Origin: Janthinobacterium sp.
GTDB taxonomy: Bacteria; Pseudomonadota; Gammaproteobacteria; Burkholderiales; Burkholderiaceae_D
Length of the DNA stretch: 5,101 bases
Assembly: GCA_003482555.1 (NCBI GenBank)
Contig: DMYQ01000151.1
Span: 4,515-9,615 of the forward strand
Reading direction: 5' to 3'
Position numbers and translations under genes: made by a program. Below are positions 1 through 3,938 of this stretch, in pieces (the stretch's first letter is position 1; each line of letters opens with the position of its first letter). The notes under the pieces were generated by a model. It was given only the letters and a program-made list of their open reading frames with translations. It ran no database searches and was not told where the DNA came from.

Positions 1-293
1 GTGAGCGAATCGACCATGGTCACGCCCAGGGCGCCGCGGCTGGCCGCCTCGAAACCGAGGGCGCCGCTGCCGGCGAACAAGTCCAGGCATTCGGCGCCGG
101 CCCAGGCGCCATCGCGCAAGTGATTGATCCAGTTGAAGACGGTTTCCCGCACCCGGTCCGGGGTCGGGCGCAAGCCGAGGGCGTCGAGCACCGGCAGGGC
201 CGTGCGCTTCCAGGCGCCGCCGATGATGCGCACCTGGTTCGAGTGGGGCGCGTGGTGGACCGGGACTTTGGCGGGTTTTTTAGGCTTTTGCAT
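1..293 (-). CDS. rsmD: 16S rRNA (guanine(966)-N(2))-methyltransferase RsmD, N-terminal part (runs off window)
   Basis: Reading the minus strand from ATG at 293 gives 97 codons that continue beyond base 1. RsmD uses S-adenosylmethionine to methylate G966 of 16S rRNA in the small ribosomal subunit, in the cytoplasm. Visible hallmarks are RIIGGAWKR (residues 22-30), GLRPTPDRVRETVFNW (40-55), and the SAM-binding motif I DLFAGSGALGFEA (71-83), followed by SRGA and VTMVD. These blocks and their order are typical of RsmD; the catalytic NPPY-type motif lies outside the window. The basic, proline-rich N-terminus (MQKPKKPAKVP) is a common short extension. An AGAG lies about 10 bases before the ATG as a weak ribosome site. 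The gene follows the lipoprotein gene on the same strand after 70 bp and seems to have its own promoter. The family call is very secure. Confidence 0.95.
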   Translation of the reverse strand, partial: MQKPKKPAKVPVHHAPHSNQVRIIGGAWKRTALPVLDALGLRPTPDRVRETVFNWINHLRDGAWAGAECLDLFAGSGALGFEAASRGALGVTMVDSL

Positions 294-313
294 GGGGCGG
301 CTACTCTGATTTA

Positions 314-347
314 TTGGCGGCCACTATAGCATATGGGACGCCGCCAA
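314..347. repeat. 8-bp inverted repeat flanking the rsmD -10 element
   Basis: TTGGCGGC (314-321) and GCCGCCAA (340-347) are perfect inverted copies with an 18-base loop that contains the -10 element. It could be an operator, or a stem-loop at the end of the lipoprotein transcript. A further small stem, GGCCG/CGGCC at 351-363, directly follows the lipoprotein stop codon, but neither stem is followed by a convincing run of T on the minus strand. Confidence 0.35.
323..331 (-). promoter_or_regulatory. Extended -10 promoter element for rsmD
   Basis: On the minus strand the sequence TGCTATAGT matches the extended -10 pattern TGnTATAAT at 8 of 9 defined or free positions. It lies about 30 bases upstream of the rsmD ATG, giving a short leader. 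No good -35 hexamer sits 17 bp upstream, which is usual for extended -10 promoters. The element lies in the loop of an 8-bp inverted repeat (TTGGCGGC at 314-321, GCCGCCAA at 340-347). It suggests that rsmD can be transcribed independently of the lipoprotein gene upstream. This is a motif match only. Confidence 0.45.
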
Positions 348-363
348 ATCGGCCGCCGCGGCC

Positions 364-1260
364 TCAGCTGGCTTCCGCCGCCAGGCTGTTGAAATCGTCG
401 ATCCAGCCCTGCATGCGCTTGTTGACGTGGGCTTTCTGGGCCGGCGTGGCCATCTTGATCACGCCGGCGACCATTTGCGCCGTGCCCAGGTCGTAGGCGT
501 CGAAAAAGCTCTTGCGCTCGGAATGCTCCATGCGATCGAAGGTATCCTCGATCAGCTTGTGGATCAGGGTCACGGTGGCGTCCTTGCCGAGTTTTTCTTG
601 CTGTACTTTTTTCACCAGGGTGAGGATGTTCTTTTGGCGCCGCATGCGCTCGTCGAGCCAGATCTGGTTGTCGAGAGGGCGGGCGTCGGAAGCCTTGCGG
701 ATGAGCGCTTCCTGTTCGCTGCTGAAATTGCCGAACCATAGCTCGAACTGTTCCATCGATTTTTGATAGCGCACCTTTTGCCGCTTTTCCACGTCGCCGC
801 GCAAGAATTTCTTGCGGTAGTCGTCATTGTTCGAGGCGAATTTCTTTTCCAGCTGGGCGATCTGTTCGGGGCGCAGGGCGCGCGCCAGCTCGGCCAGTTC
901 CGGCTGCATCTTCACCAGCAGCGCTTCGCTGCGCTTCTTGACGTCGGCGTAGTCGGCCAGCAGGTCGGCGGCCGAAACATTGCCCTGCAATTGCTTCTGC
1001 GCCCCGGCCAGCACTTGCACATAATCCTTCAACTGGGTCTTGCGGTGCCAGGCAAAGAGATTGTCGAGATCCTTCTTGACCCAGTCTTTTTGGTCGGAAG
1101 CGACGTCGACGTAGGCGTTCAACCACCAGTAAAGCAGGGTTTCGCCGTGGTTGTAGCTCAGGCGCAGCGAGCTGCAACCGGTGCTCAGGGCCACAAGCGC
1201 GATCAGGAAAAACAGGCGAATCCGCCGAAAGCAAGAGGCTTGCGTGGTAAAATTTTTCAT
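364..1260 (-). CDS. DUF6279-type lipoprotein of unknown function
   Basis: This is a 298-residue protein when started at ATG 1260. A GTG at 1269 would add three residues, but TTGAG about 8-10 bases before the ATG favours 1260 as the start. The N-terminus has basic residues (FRRIR), a hydrophobic stretch (LFFLIALVAL) and a lipobox-like LSTGC, predicting signal peptidase II cleavage before Cys29. Ser at +2 suggests outer-membrane sorting by the usual Lol rule. The mature part opens with SLRLSYNHGETLLYWWLNAYVD and then DLDNLFAWHRKTQL, wording I recognise from the DUF6279 lipoprotein family (YN...LL.WWL..Y and L..W hr). The rest is highly charged and looks mostly alpha-helical, with Lys/Glu/Gln-rich stretches and no enzymatic motif. 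The function is unknown. The gene is divergent from glmU with 28 bp between starts and is followed by rsmD, so an envelope role is only a guess. Confidence 0.85.
   Translation of the reverse strand: MKNFTTQASCFRRIRLFFLIALVALSTGCSSLRLSYNHGETLLYWWLNAYVDVASDQKDWVKKDLDNLFAWHRKTQLKDYVQVLAGAQKQLQGNVSAADLLADYADVKKRSEALLVKMQPELAELARALRPEQIAQLEKKFASNNDDYRKKFLRGDVEKRQKVRYQKSMEQFELWFGNFSSEQEALIRKASDARPLDNQIWLDERMRRQKNILTLVKKVQQEKLGKDATVTLIHKLIEDTFDRMEHSERKSFFDAYDLGTAQMVAGVIKMATPAQKAHVNKRMQGWIDDFNSLAAEAS
1245..1253 (+). promoter_or_regulatory. Possible extended -10 promoter element for glmU
   Basis: TGGTAAAAT matches TGnTATAAT with one mismatch and lies 35 bases before the glmU ATG, predicting transcription from about 1260 and a leader of roughly 29 bases. 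No clear -35 is present. The element sits inside the first codons of the divergent lipoprotein gene, as it must because only 28 bp separate the two start codons. The glmU start itself has no clear Shine-Dalgarno sequence upstream (CACGGCCT precedes the ATG). Confidence 0.4.
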
Positions 1261-1288
1261 ATTATTCACTCAATTTAAAACACGGCCT

Positions 1289-2665
1289 ATGAACGTTGTT
1301 ATTCTCGCTGCCGGCATGGGCAAGCGCATGCAGTCCGCGCTCCCCAAGGTGTTGCATCCCCTGGCTGGCAAGCCGCTGTTGTCGCATGTGATCGATGTTG
1401 CGCGCACGCTTGTTCCGTCCCGATTATGCGTTATTTACGGGCACGGCGGCGCAGCCGTGCTGAAGTTGCTGGAAAAGCAAAATGAAGGCCAGGCCGCGCC
1501 CATCGTCGCCGCCTTGCAGGAACAGCAACTGGGCACCGGCCACGCCGTGATGCAAGCGGCGCCCATGCTGGACGACGGCGTTCCCACCCTGATCCTGTAC
1601 GGCGACGTGCCGCTGACCAGTGCCGCTTCGCTGCAGCGCCTGGTGGCGGCGGCCGGTGCCGACAAGCTGGCGATCCTGACCGTGGTGCAAGCCGATCCGT
1701 TCGGCCTGGGCCGCATCGTGCGCGAAAACGGCGCCATCGTCCGCATCGTCGAAGAAAAGGACGCGAACGAGGCCGAGCGGGCGATCGGCGAAATCAACAG
1801 CGGCATCATGGTGGCGCCGACGGCCCAGTTGAAGCGCTGGCTGGCGGCACTGGAGAACGACAATGCCCAAGGCGAGTTTTACTTGACCGATATCGTCGCC
1901 CAGGCCGTGGCCGACGGCGTGGCGGTGGTGTCGGCGCAGCCGGCGGCCGAGTGGGAAGTGGCGGGCGTGAACAGCAAGGTGCAACTGGCCCAGCTGGAAC
2001 GCATTCATCAGGGCAATATCGCGCACGCCCTGCTCGAGCGCGGTGTGACCCTGCTCGACCCGGCCCGCATCGACGTGCGCGGTGAATTGATTTGCGGACG
2101 CGACGTGACGATCGACGTCGGCTGTGTCTTCGAGGGCCGGGTTGAACTGGGCGACGGCGTGCGGGTCGGCGCGCACAACGTGCTGGTCAATGCCAGCATC
2201 GCGGCCGGCGCGCAGATCAAGCCCTTCTGTCATATCGAAGACGCGGTCGTCGGCGCCGACTCGGTGATCGGCCCGTACGCGCGCCTGCGCCCGGGCACCG
2301 TGCTGGCGCACGACGTCCATATCGGCAATTTCGTGGAAATCAAGAACAGCCAGGTCGACGCGCACAGCAAGGCCAACCACCTGGCCTATGTGGGCGACGC
2401 AACGATAGGCTCGCGCGTGAATATCGGCGCCGGCACCATTACCTGCAATTACGACGGCGTCAACAAGTACCGCACCGTGATCGAGGACGACGTTTTCATC
2501 GGCAGCGACAGCCAGTTGATCGCGCCCGTGACCGTGGGCAAGGGCGCCACCCTTGGCGCCGGCACCACCTTGTCGAGCAACGCGCCGGCCGGGAAACTGA
2601 CCATTTCGCGCCCCCGGCAAGCGACCATCGACGGCTGGAAACGACCGCTCAAAGCGCCGAAGTAA
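1289..2665 (+). CDS. glmU: Bifunctional UDP-GlcNAc pyrophosphorylase / glucosamine-1-phosphate acetyltransferase GlmU
   Basis: Complete at 458 residues (E. coli GlmU has 456). It makes UDP-GlcNAc in the cytoplasm: the C-terminal domain acetylates glucosamine-1-phosphate with acetyl-CoA and the N-terminal domain transfers UMP from UTP. N-terminal motifs are LAAGMGKRM (6-14) with PK at 19-20, QQLGTGHA (79-86), YGDVPL (104-109; Asp106 should bind metal), EEKDA (155-159), EINSG (168-172) and NSK (228-230; Asn228 as second metal ligand). The C-terminal half (about 250-440) is a left-handed beta-helix of hexapeptide repeats, with RLRPG (332-336), NHLAYVGDA (363-371; His364 as probable catalytic base), NIGAGT and NYDG. 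The start at 1289 gives the canonical MNVVILAAG; the in-frame ATG at 1181 would add 36 residues unlike GlmU and overlap the lipoprotein gene. No key residue is missing. Unlike in E. coli, glmS does not follow in the same transcript. Confidence 0.98.
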   Translation: MNVVILAAGMGKRMQSALPKVLHPLAGKPLLSHVIDVARTLVPSRLCVIYGHGGAAVLKLLEKQNEGQAAPIVAALQEQQLGTGHAVMQAAPMLDDGVPTLILYGDVPLTSAASLQRLVAAAGADKLAILTVVQADPFGLGRIVRENGAIVRIVEEKDANEAERAIGEINSGIMVAPTAQLKRWLAALENDNAQGEFYLTDIVAQAVADGVAVVSAQPAAEWEVAGVNSKVQLAQLERIHQGNIAHALLERGVTLLDPARIDVRGELICGRDVTIDVGCVFEGRVELGDGVRVGAHNVLVNASIAAGAQIKPFCHIEDAVVGADSVIGPYARLRPGTVLAHDVHIGNFVEIKNSQVDAHSKANHLAYVGDATIGSRVNIGAGTITCNYDGVNKYRTVIEDDVFIGSDSQLIAPVTVGKGATLGAGTTLSSNAPAGKLTISRPRQATIDGWKRPLKAPK

Positions 2666-2673
2666 GCCTCTGC

Positions 2674-2698
2674 CGTCGGCGCCATCGCGGCGCCGGCG
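2674..2698 (+). terminator. GC-rich stem-loop just after glmU
   Basis: Bases 2674-2683 pair with 2689-2698 (ten pairs, one of them G-U) around the loop ATCGC, starting 9 bases after the glmU stop codon. The core arms are CGGCGCC and GGCGCCG. The following sequence (CGCCCTTCCT) has no proper U-tract, so this may be a transcript 3'-end stabiliser or an imperfect terminator. Confidence 0.4.
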
Positions 2699-2707
2699 CG
2701 CCCTTCC

Positions 2708-2750
2708 TGTGGATAAGCGTGTGGAAAAGCCGGCTGAAAAGTCGGGATAA
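2708..2750 (-). repeat. DnaA-box module A (4 units)
   Basis: On the plus strand the units are TGTGGATAA (2708-2716, perfect TTATCCACA box on minus), TGTGGAAAA (2720-2728, fits TTWTNCACA), GGCTGAAAA (2732-2740) and TCGGGATAA (2742-2750). Steps are 12, 12 and 10 bp. It starts 10 bases after the stem-loop that follows glmU. Confidence 0.8.
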
Positions 2751-2805
2751 CCCGCGCTCCACTCTACCCCCCCGGTTTGCAACAGCATGCGATGCGCGCC
2801 GTCGC

Positions 2806-2882
2806 TGTGGATAAGTGTGTGGAAAAGCCGGTTAATATGCCTTGGATAAGTGCGGTATAAGCGGGGGAAAAGCGCGGGATAA
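2806..2882 (-). repeat. DnaA-box module B (7 units)
   Basis: Units on the plus strand are TGTGGATAA (2806-2814, perfect box), TGTGGAAAA (2818-2826), a degenerate GGTTAATAT (2830-2838), CTTGGATAA (2841-2849), GCGGTATAA (2852-2860), GGGGGAAAA (2863-2871) and GCGGGATAA (2874-2882). Steps are 12, 12, 11, 11, 11 and 11 bp. The first 21 bases differ from those of module A at only one position, so the two modules are related. Confidence 0.8.
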
Positions 2883-2888
2883 CTCGTC

Positions 2889-2940
2889 CGGCGCGGCTTT
2901 GCGCGCACACATTTTCGGCCGCCGCGCCGTCTTTTCATTG
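2889..2940 (+). terminator. Possible terminator-like inverted repeat in the spacer between modules B and C
   Basis: CGGCGCGGC (2889-2897) and GCCGCGCCG (2921-2929) are perfect 9-bp inverted copies separated by 23 bases, followed on the plus strand by TCTTTTCATT. The stem plus T-rich tail resembles an intrinsic terminator for transcripts running on from glmU, although the loop is long and a competing smaller stem (GCGCG at 2891-2895 with CGCGC at 2902-2906) exists. Confidence 0.35.
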
Positions 2941-2984
2941 AATTAATCGATACGATTCCTGGCCGGGTCGCGATGTTCGCGCTT

Positions 2985-3027
2985 TGTGAATAAGTCTGTG
3001 GGTAAGCCTGGGGATAAGCCGGGATAA
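2985..3027 (-). repeat. DnaA-box module C (4 units)
   Basis: Units on the plus strand are TGTGAATAA (2985-2993, TTATTCACA on minus, an exact TTATNCACA match), TGTGGGTAA (2997-3005), TGGGGATAA (3009-3017) and CCGGGATAA (3019-3027). Steps are 12, 12 and 10 bp, the same as in module A. An 8-bp palindrome AAGTACTT (3033-3040) lies just after it. Confidence 0.8.
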
Positions 3028-3090
3028 GTCTTAAGTACTTGTTTTTGCAGCAGGTTTTCCGACAGGTCGATTTGGCTGATGATGCCGTTT

Positions 3091-3166
3091 TGTGGATAAA
3101 CCTGTGTAAAACCGCTCGGATAAGCGCTGAATAAGTGCGGGACAAGGCTGTATAAGCGGTGTATAA
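3091..3166 (-). repeat. DnaA-box module D (7 units)
   Basis: Units on the plus strand are TGTGGATAA (3091-3099, perfect box), TGTGTAAAA (3103-3111, fits TTWTNCACA), CTCGGATAA (3115-3123), GCTGAATAA (3126-3134), GCGGGACAA (3137-3145), GCTGTATAA (3147-3155) and GGTGTATAA (3158-3166). Steps are 12, 12, 11, 11, 10 and 11 bp. Unit number and phasing match module B although the later units differ in sequence. Confidence 0.8.
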
Positions 3167-3197
3167 GTTTGCCCTGGGCGCTTAATCGCGGGAAAGC

Positions 3198-3209
3198 GTG
3201 GCCGGCCAC
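3198..3209. repeat. 12-bp perfect palindrome between modules D and E
   Basis: GTGGCCGGCCAC reads identically on both strands. It lies in the spacer between two box modules and has no loop, so it is more like a protein-binding site than a hairpin. Chance in GC-rich DNA is possible. Confidence 0.4.
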
Positions 3210-3229
3210 CCTCGCCCGCCGCTCCATTG

Positions 3230-3272
3230 TGTGGATAACTTTGTGGGTAAGCGTACGGAAAAGGCGGGATAA
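3230..3272 (-). repeat. DnaA-box module E (4 units)
   Basis: Units on the plus strand are TGTGGATAA (3230-3238, perfect box), TGTGGGTAA (3242-3250), TACGGAAAA (3254-3262) and GCGGGATAA (3264-3272). Steps are 12, 12 and 10 bp, as in modules A and C. It is followed directly by a 22-bp-offset duplication of its last unit that runs into the 3' end of the Lrp-type gene. Confidence 0.8.
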
Positions 3273-3303
3273 GTGCCTCAAGTGGGCGGGACAAGTGCCT
3301 CAA
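3263..3303. repeat. 19-bp direct repeat, 22-bp offset, overlapping the Lrp-type stop codon
   Basis: GGCGGGATAAGTGCCTCAA (3263-3281) recurs as GGCGGGACAAGTGCCTCAA (3285-3303) with one substitution. The offset of 22 bp equals two 11-bp array steps, so the copy keeps the phase of the array. The second copy covers the stop codon (3300-3302) of the Lrp-type gene, so the array abuts the coding sequence without a gap. Confidence 0.85.
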
Positions 3304-3773
3304 ACGGCGATGCGGGTCTCGAATTTGCTGCGGAAGGTGGAGAAATAGCTCTTCACGTTGCGCACATTGACCTGGGCCGCGAACAGGCGATGCGCCAGCG
3401 CGTGATAGGCCGGCATGTCGGCCACCTGGATGATGAGCACGAAGTCCGGCCCCGGCGATACCCGGTAGCATTGCAGCACGGCGGCGTCGGCGCCCGCGTG
3501 TCGCTCGAACTCGTCCATGCGCTCGGCCGCCTGCACGTCGAGCGTGATTTCGACGATGGCGGTCAGGCGCGCGCCCACCATGGCCGGTGCGACGATGGCG
3601 ACCTGGCGCTCGATGACGCCCGCTTCCGTCAAGTGTTTGACGCGCCGCAAGCAAGTTGGCGCCGACACATGAACTTCCAGCGCCAGCTCGCTATTCGTTT
3701 GCGAGGCGTCAATTTGCAGGGCGTTGAGGATGCGACGATCGAGTTCATCCAGTACTACAGTGTTGTCTGTCAT
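3300..3773 (-). CDS. Lrp/AsnC-family transcriptional regulator
   Basis: This is a 157-residue protein, normal for the family. The N-terminus has LDELDRRILNALQIDA (8-23) followed by a winged helix-turn-helix at about 26-55, with SELALEVHVSAPTCLRRV as helix-turn-recognition helix and LTEAGVIE as wing. The C-terminal half (about 65-150) is the ligand-binding and oligomerising RAM/AsnC domain; GPDFVLIIQV (108-117) matches its G.(D)..L.V effector-pocket signature. Such proteins form dimers and octamers and respond to amino acids or related small molecules; the effector here cannot be read from sequence. The ATG at 3773 fits the family N-terminus, but no Shine-Dalgarno sequence is visible before it (AAAACCCTC). 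It is divergent from glmS across 165 bp of AT-rich DNA with operator-like repeats, suggesting autoregulation and possibly control of glmS. Convergent with glmU. Confidence 0.93.
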   Translation of the reverse strand: MTDNTVVLDELDRRILNALQIDASQTNSELALEVHVSAPTCLRRVKHLTEAGVIERQVAIVAPAMVGARLTAIVEITLDVQAAERMDEFERHAGADAAVLQCYRVSPGPDFVLIIQVADMPAYHALAHRLFAAQVNVRNVKSYFSTFRSKFETRIAV

Positions 3774-3810
3774 GAGGGTTTTGGTGAATCGAGAAAGAAA
3801 AATTAATTAA

Positions 3811-3840
3811 TTGAAAGGATATTTCACGCATAAATATACA
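3811..3840 (+). promoter_or_regulatory. Possible sigma-70 promoter for glmS
   Basis: TTGAAA (3811-3816) is one base from the -35 consensus and TATACA (3835-3840) is a fair -10, with an 18-bp spacer. This would give a leader of about 90 bases before glmS. The -35 overlaps operator-like site 1 and the -10 ends next to site 2. CATAAT at 3854-3859 is an alternative -10 without a good -35. Confidence 0.35.
3812..3826. promoter_or_regulatory. Operator-like site 1 (TGAAA-N5-TTTCA)
   Basis: TGAAAGGATATTTCA is a 15-bp inverted repeat with 5-bp arms. Its reverse complement, TGAAATATCCTTTCA, differs from site 2 at one position. Lrp-type proteins bind 15-bp, AT-centred imperfect palindromes, so this is a candidate site for the adjacent regulator. 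It overlaps the proposed -35 of glmS. Confidence 0.55.
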
Positions 3841-3855
3841 TGAAATATTCTTTCA
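3841..3855. promoter_or_regulatory. Operator-like site 2 (TGAAA-N5-TTTCA)
   Basis: TGAAATATTCTTTCA has the same 5-bp arms and 15-bp length as site 1 and is almost its inverse copy (14 of 15). Its centre is 29 bp from that of site 1, close to three helical turns. Confidence 0.55.
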
Positions 3856-3870
3856 TAATATGGTTAATTT

Positions 3871-3885
3871 AATCCGCATATTTCA
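3871..3885. promoter_or_regulatory. Operator-like site 3 (half-site)
   Basis: AATCCGCATATTTCA keeps the right half (ATATTTCA) of site 1 exactly, but the left arm is degenerate. Its centre lies 30 bp from site 2, continuing the even spacing, which is why it is listed. Confidence 0.4.
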
Positions 3886-3927
3886 CTGACTCTGCTTTAC
3901 GATGCCTGCATTAACTCACTCCCATAC

Positions 3928-3933
3928 AAGAGG
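3928..3933 (+). promoter_or_regulatory. Ribosome binding site of glmS
   Basis: AAGAGG lies 5 bases before the ATG at 3939, the only strong Shine-Dalgarno sequence in the window, and supports the start whose second residue is the catalytic cysteine. Confidence 0.8.
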
Positions 3934-3938
3934 CTCCC

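Larger units (their letters stand above)
2666..3299. other. 634-bp convergent intergenic region carrying a DnaA-box array (possible DnaA-binding locus)
   Basis: This gap lies between the 3' ends of glmU and the Lrp-type gene, so neither gene needs a promoter here. It holds five modules of 9-mers, all with TGTGGATAA-like units on the plus strand (the complement is TTATCCACA, the high-affinity DnaA box). Five module-starting boxes match TTATNCACA exactly: 2708-2716, 2806-2814, 2985-2993, 3091-3099 and 3230-3238. The second unit of three modules (2720, 2818, 3103) also fits the relaxed form TTWTNCACA, and the other two are TTACCCACA. Modules have 4, 7, 4, 7 and 4 units. Step sizes of 10, 11 and 12 bp break any reading frame, which argues against a coding repeat. 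The spacers share no obvious sequence. Box identity is seen directly; DnaA binding and any role in titration, DnaA-ATP/ADP exchange or replication are inference. No AT-rich unwinding element, dnaA or dnaN is present in the window. Confidence 0.75.
3774..3938. promoter_or_regulatory. AT-rich divergent control region between the Lrp-type gene and glmS
   Basis: This 165-bp stretch is much richer in A and T than the rest of the window, especially 3797-3885, which includes the palindromic tract AATTAATTAATT at 3801-3812. It must carry the promoters of both flanking genes. It contains three phased operator-like sites. I could not resolve a convincing promoter for the minus-strand regulator gene. 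No glmS ribozyme is present. Confidence 0.7.

Noticed and set aside
1262..1270. DnaA-box-like TTATTCACT between the lipoprotein gene and glmU
   Set aside because: One mismatch to TTATNCACA at the last base and isolated; a single near-match is expected by chance in an AT-rich gap.
1181..1288. Earlier in-frame start for glmU adding 36 residues
   Set aside because: The added residues are basic and unlike GlmU, overlap the lipoprotein's signal-peptide codons, and precede the canonical MNVVILAAG start.
1424..3145. 573-codon open frame on the minus strand, opposite glmU and running into the gap
   Set aside because: Its glmU part is the complement of an intact, fully motif-supported gene. The part in the gap reads the box repeats as AYPQ-like peptides, and there is no recognisable domain or ribosome site.
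2943..3281. Open frame on the minus strand inside the gap, with repeated YP-containing peptides
   Set aside because: The array steps of 10, 11 and 12 bp shift the frame between units, so no peptide repeat is kept. Composition and start context give no support for a gene.
2666..3299. The chromosomal replication origin itself
   Set aside because: DnaA boxes are present, but there is no clear AT-rich unwinding element beside them and no dnaA, dnaN, rpmH or mnmG in the window. In this group the origin is expected next to dnaA. Kept only as a remote alternative.
2666..3299. Plasmid-type iteron origin or integrated element
   Set aside because: No rep, integrase, transposase or attachment-site repeat is visible, and both flanks are housekeeping genes.
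2708..3303. CRISPR array
   Set aside because: Units are about 9 bp at 10-12 bp steps without unique spacers of 30-40 bp; no cas gene is nearby.
3273..3806. 177-codon plus-strand frame opposite the Lrp-type gene
   Set aside because: Shadow of a clear regulator gene; no domain and no ribosome site.
3774..3938. glmS ribozyme/riboswitch
   Set aside because: The leader would be only about 90 bases, very AT-rich and without the ribozyme's conserved core; the element is typical of Gram-positive bacteria.
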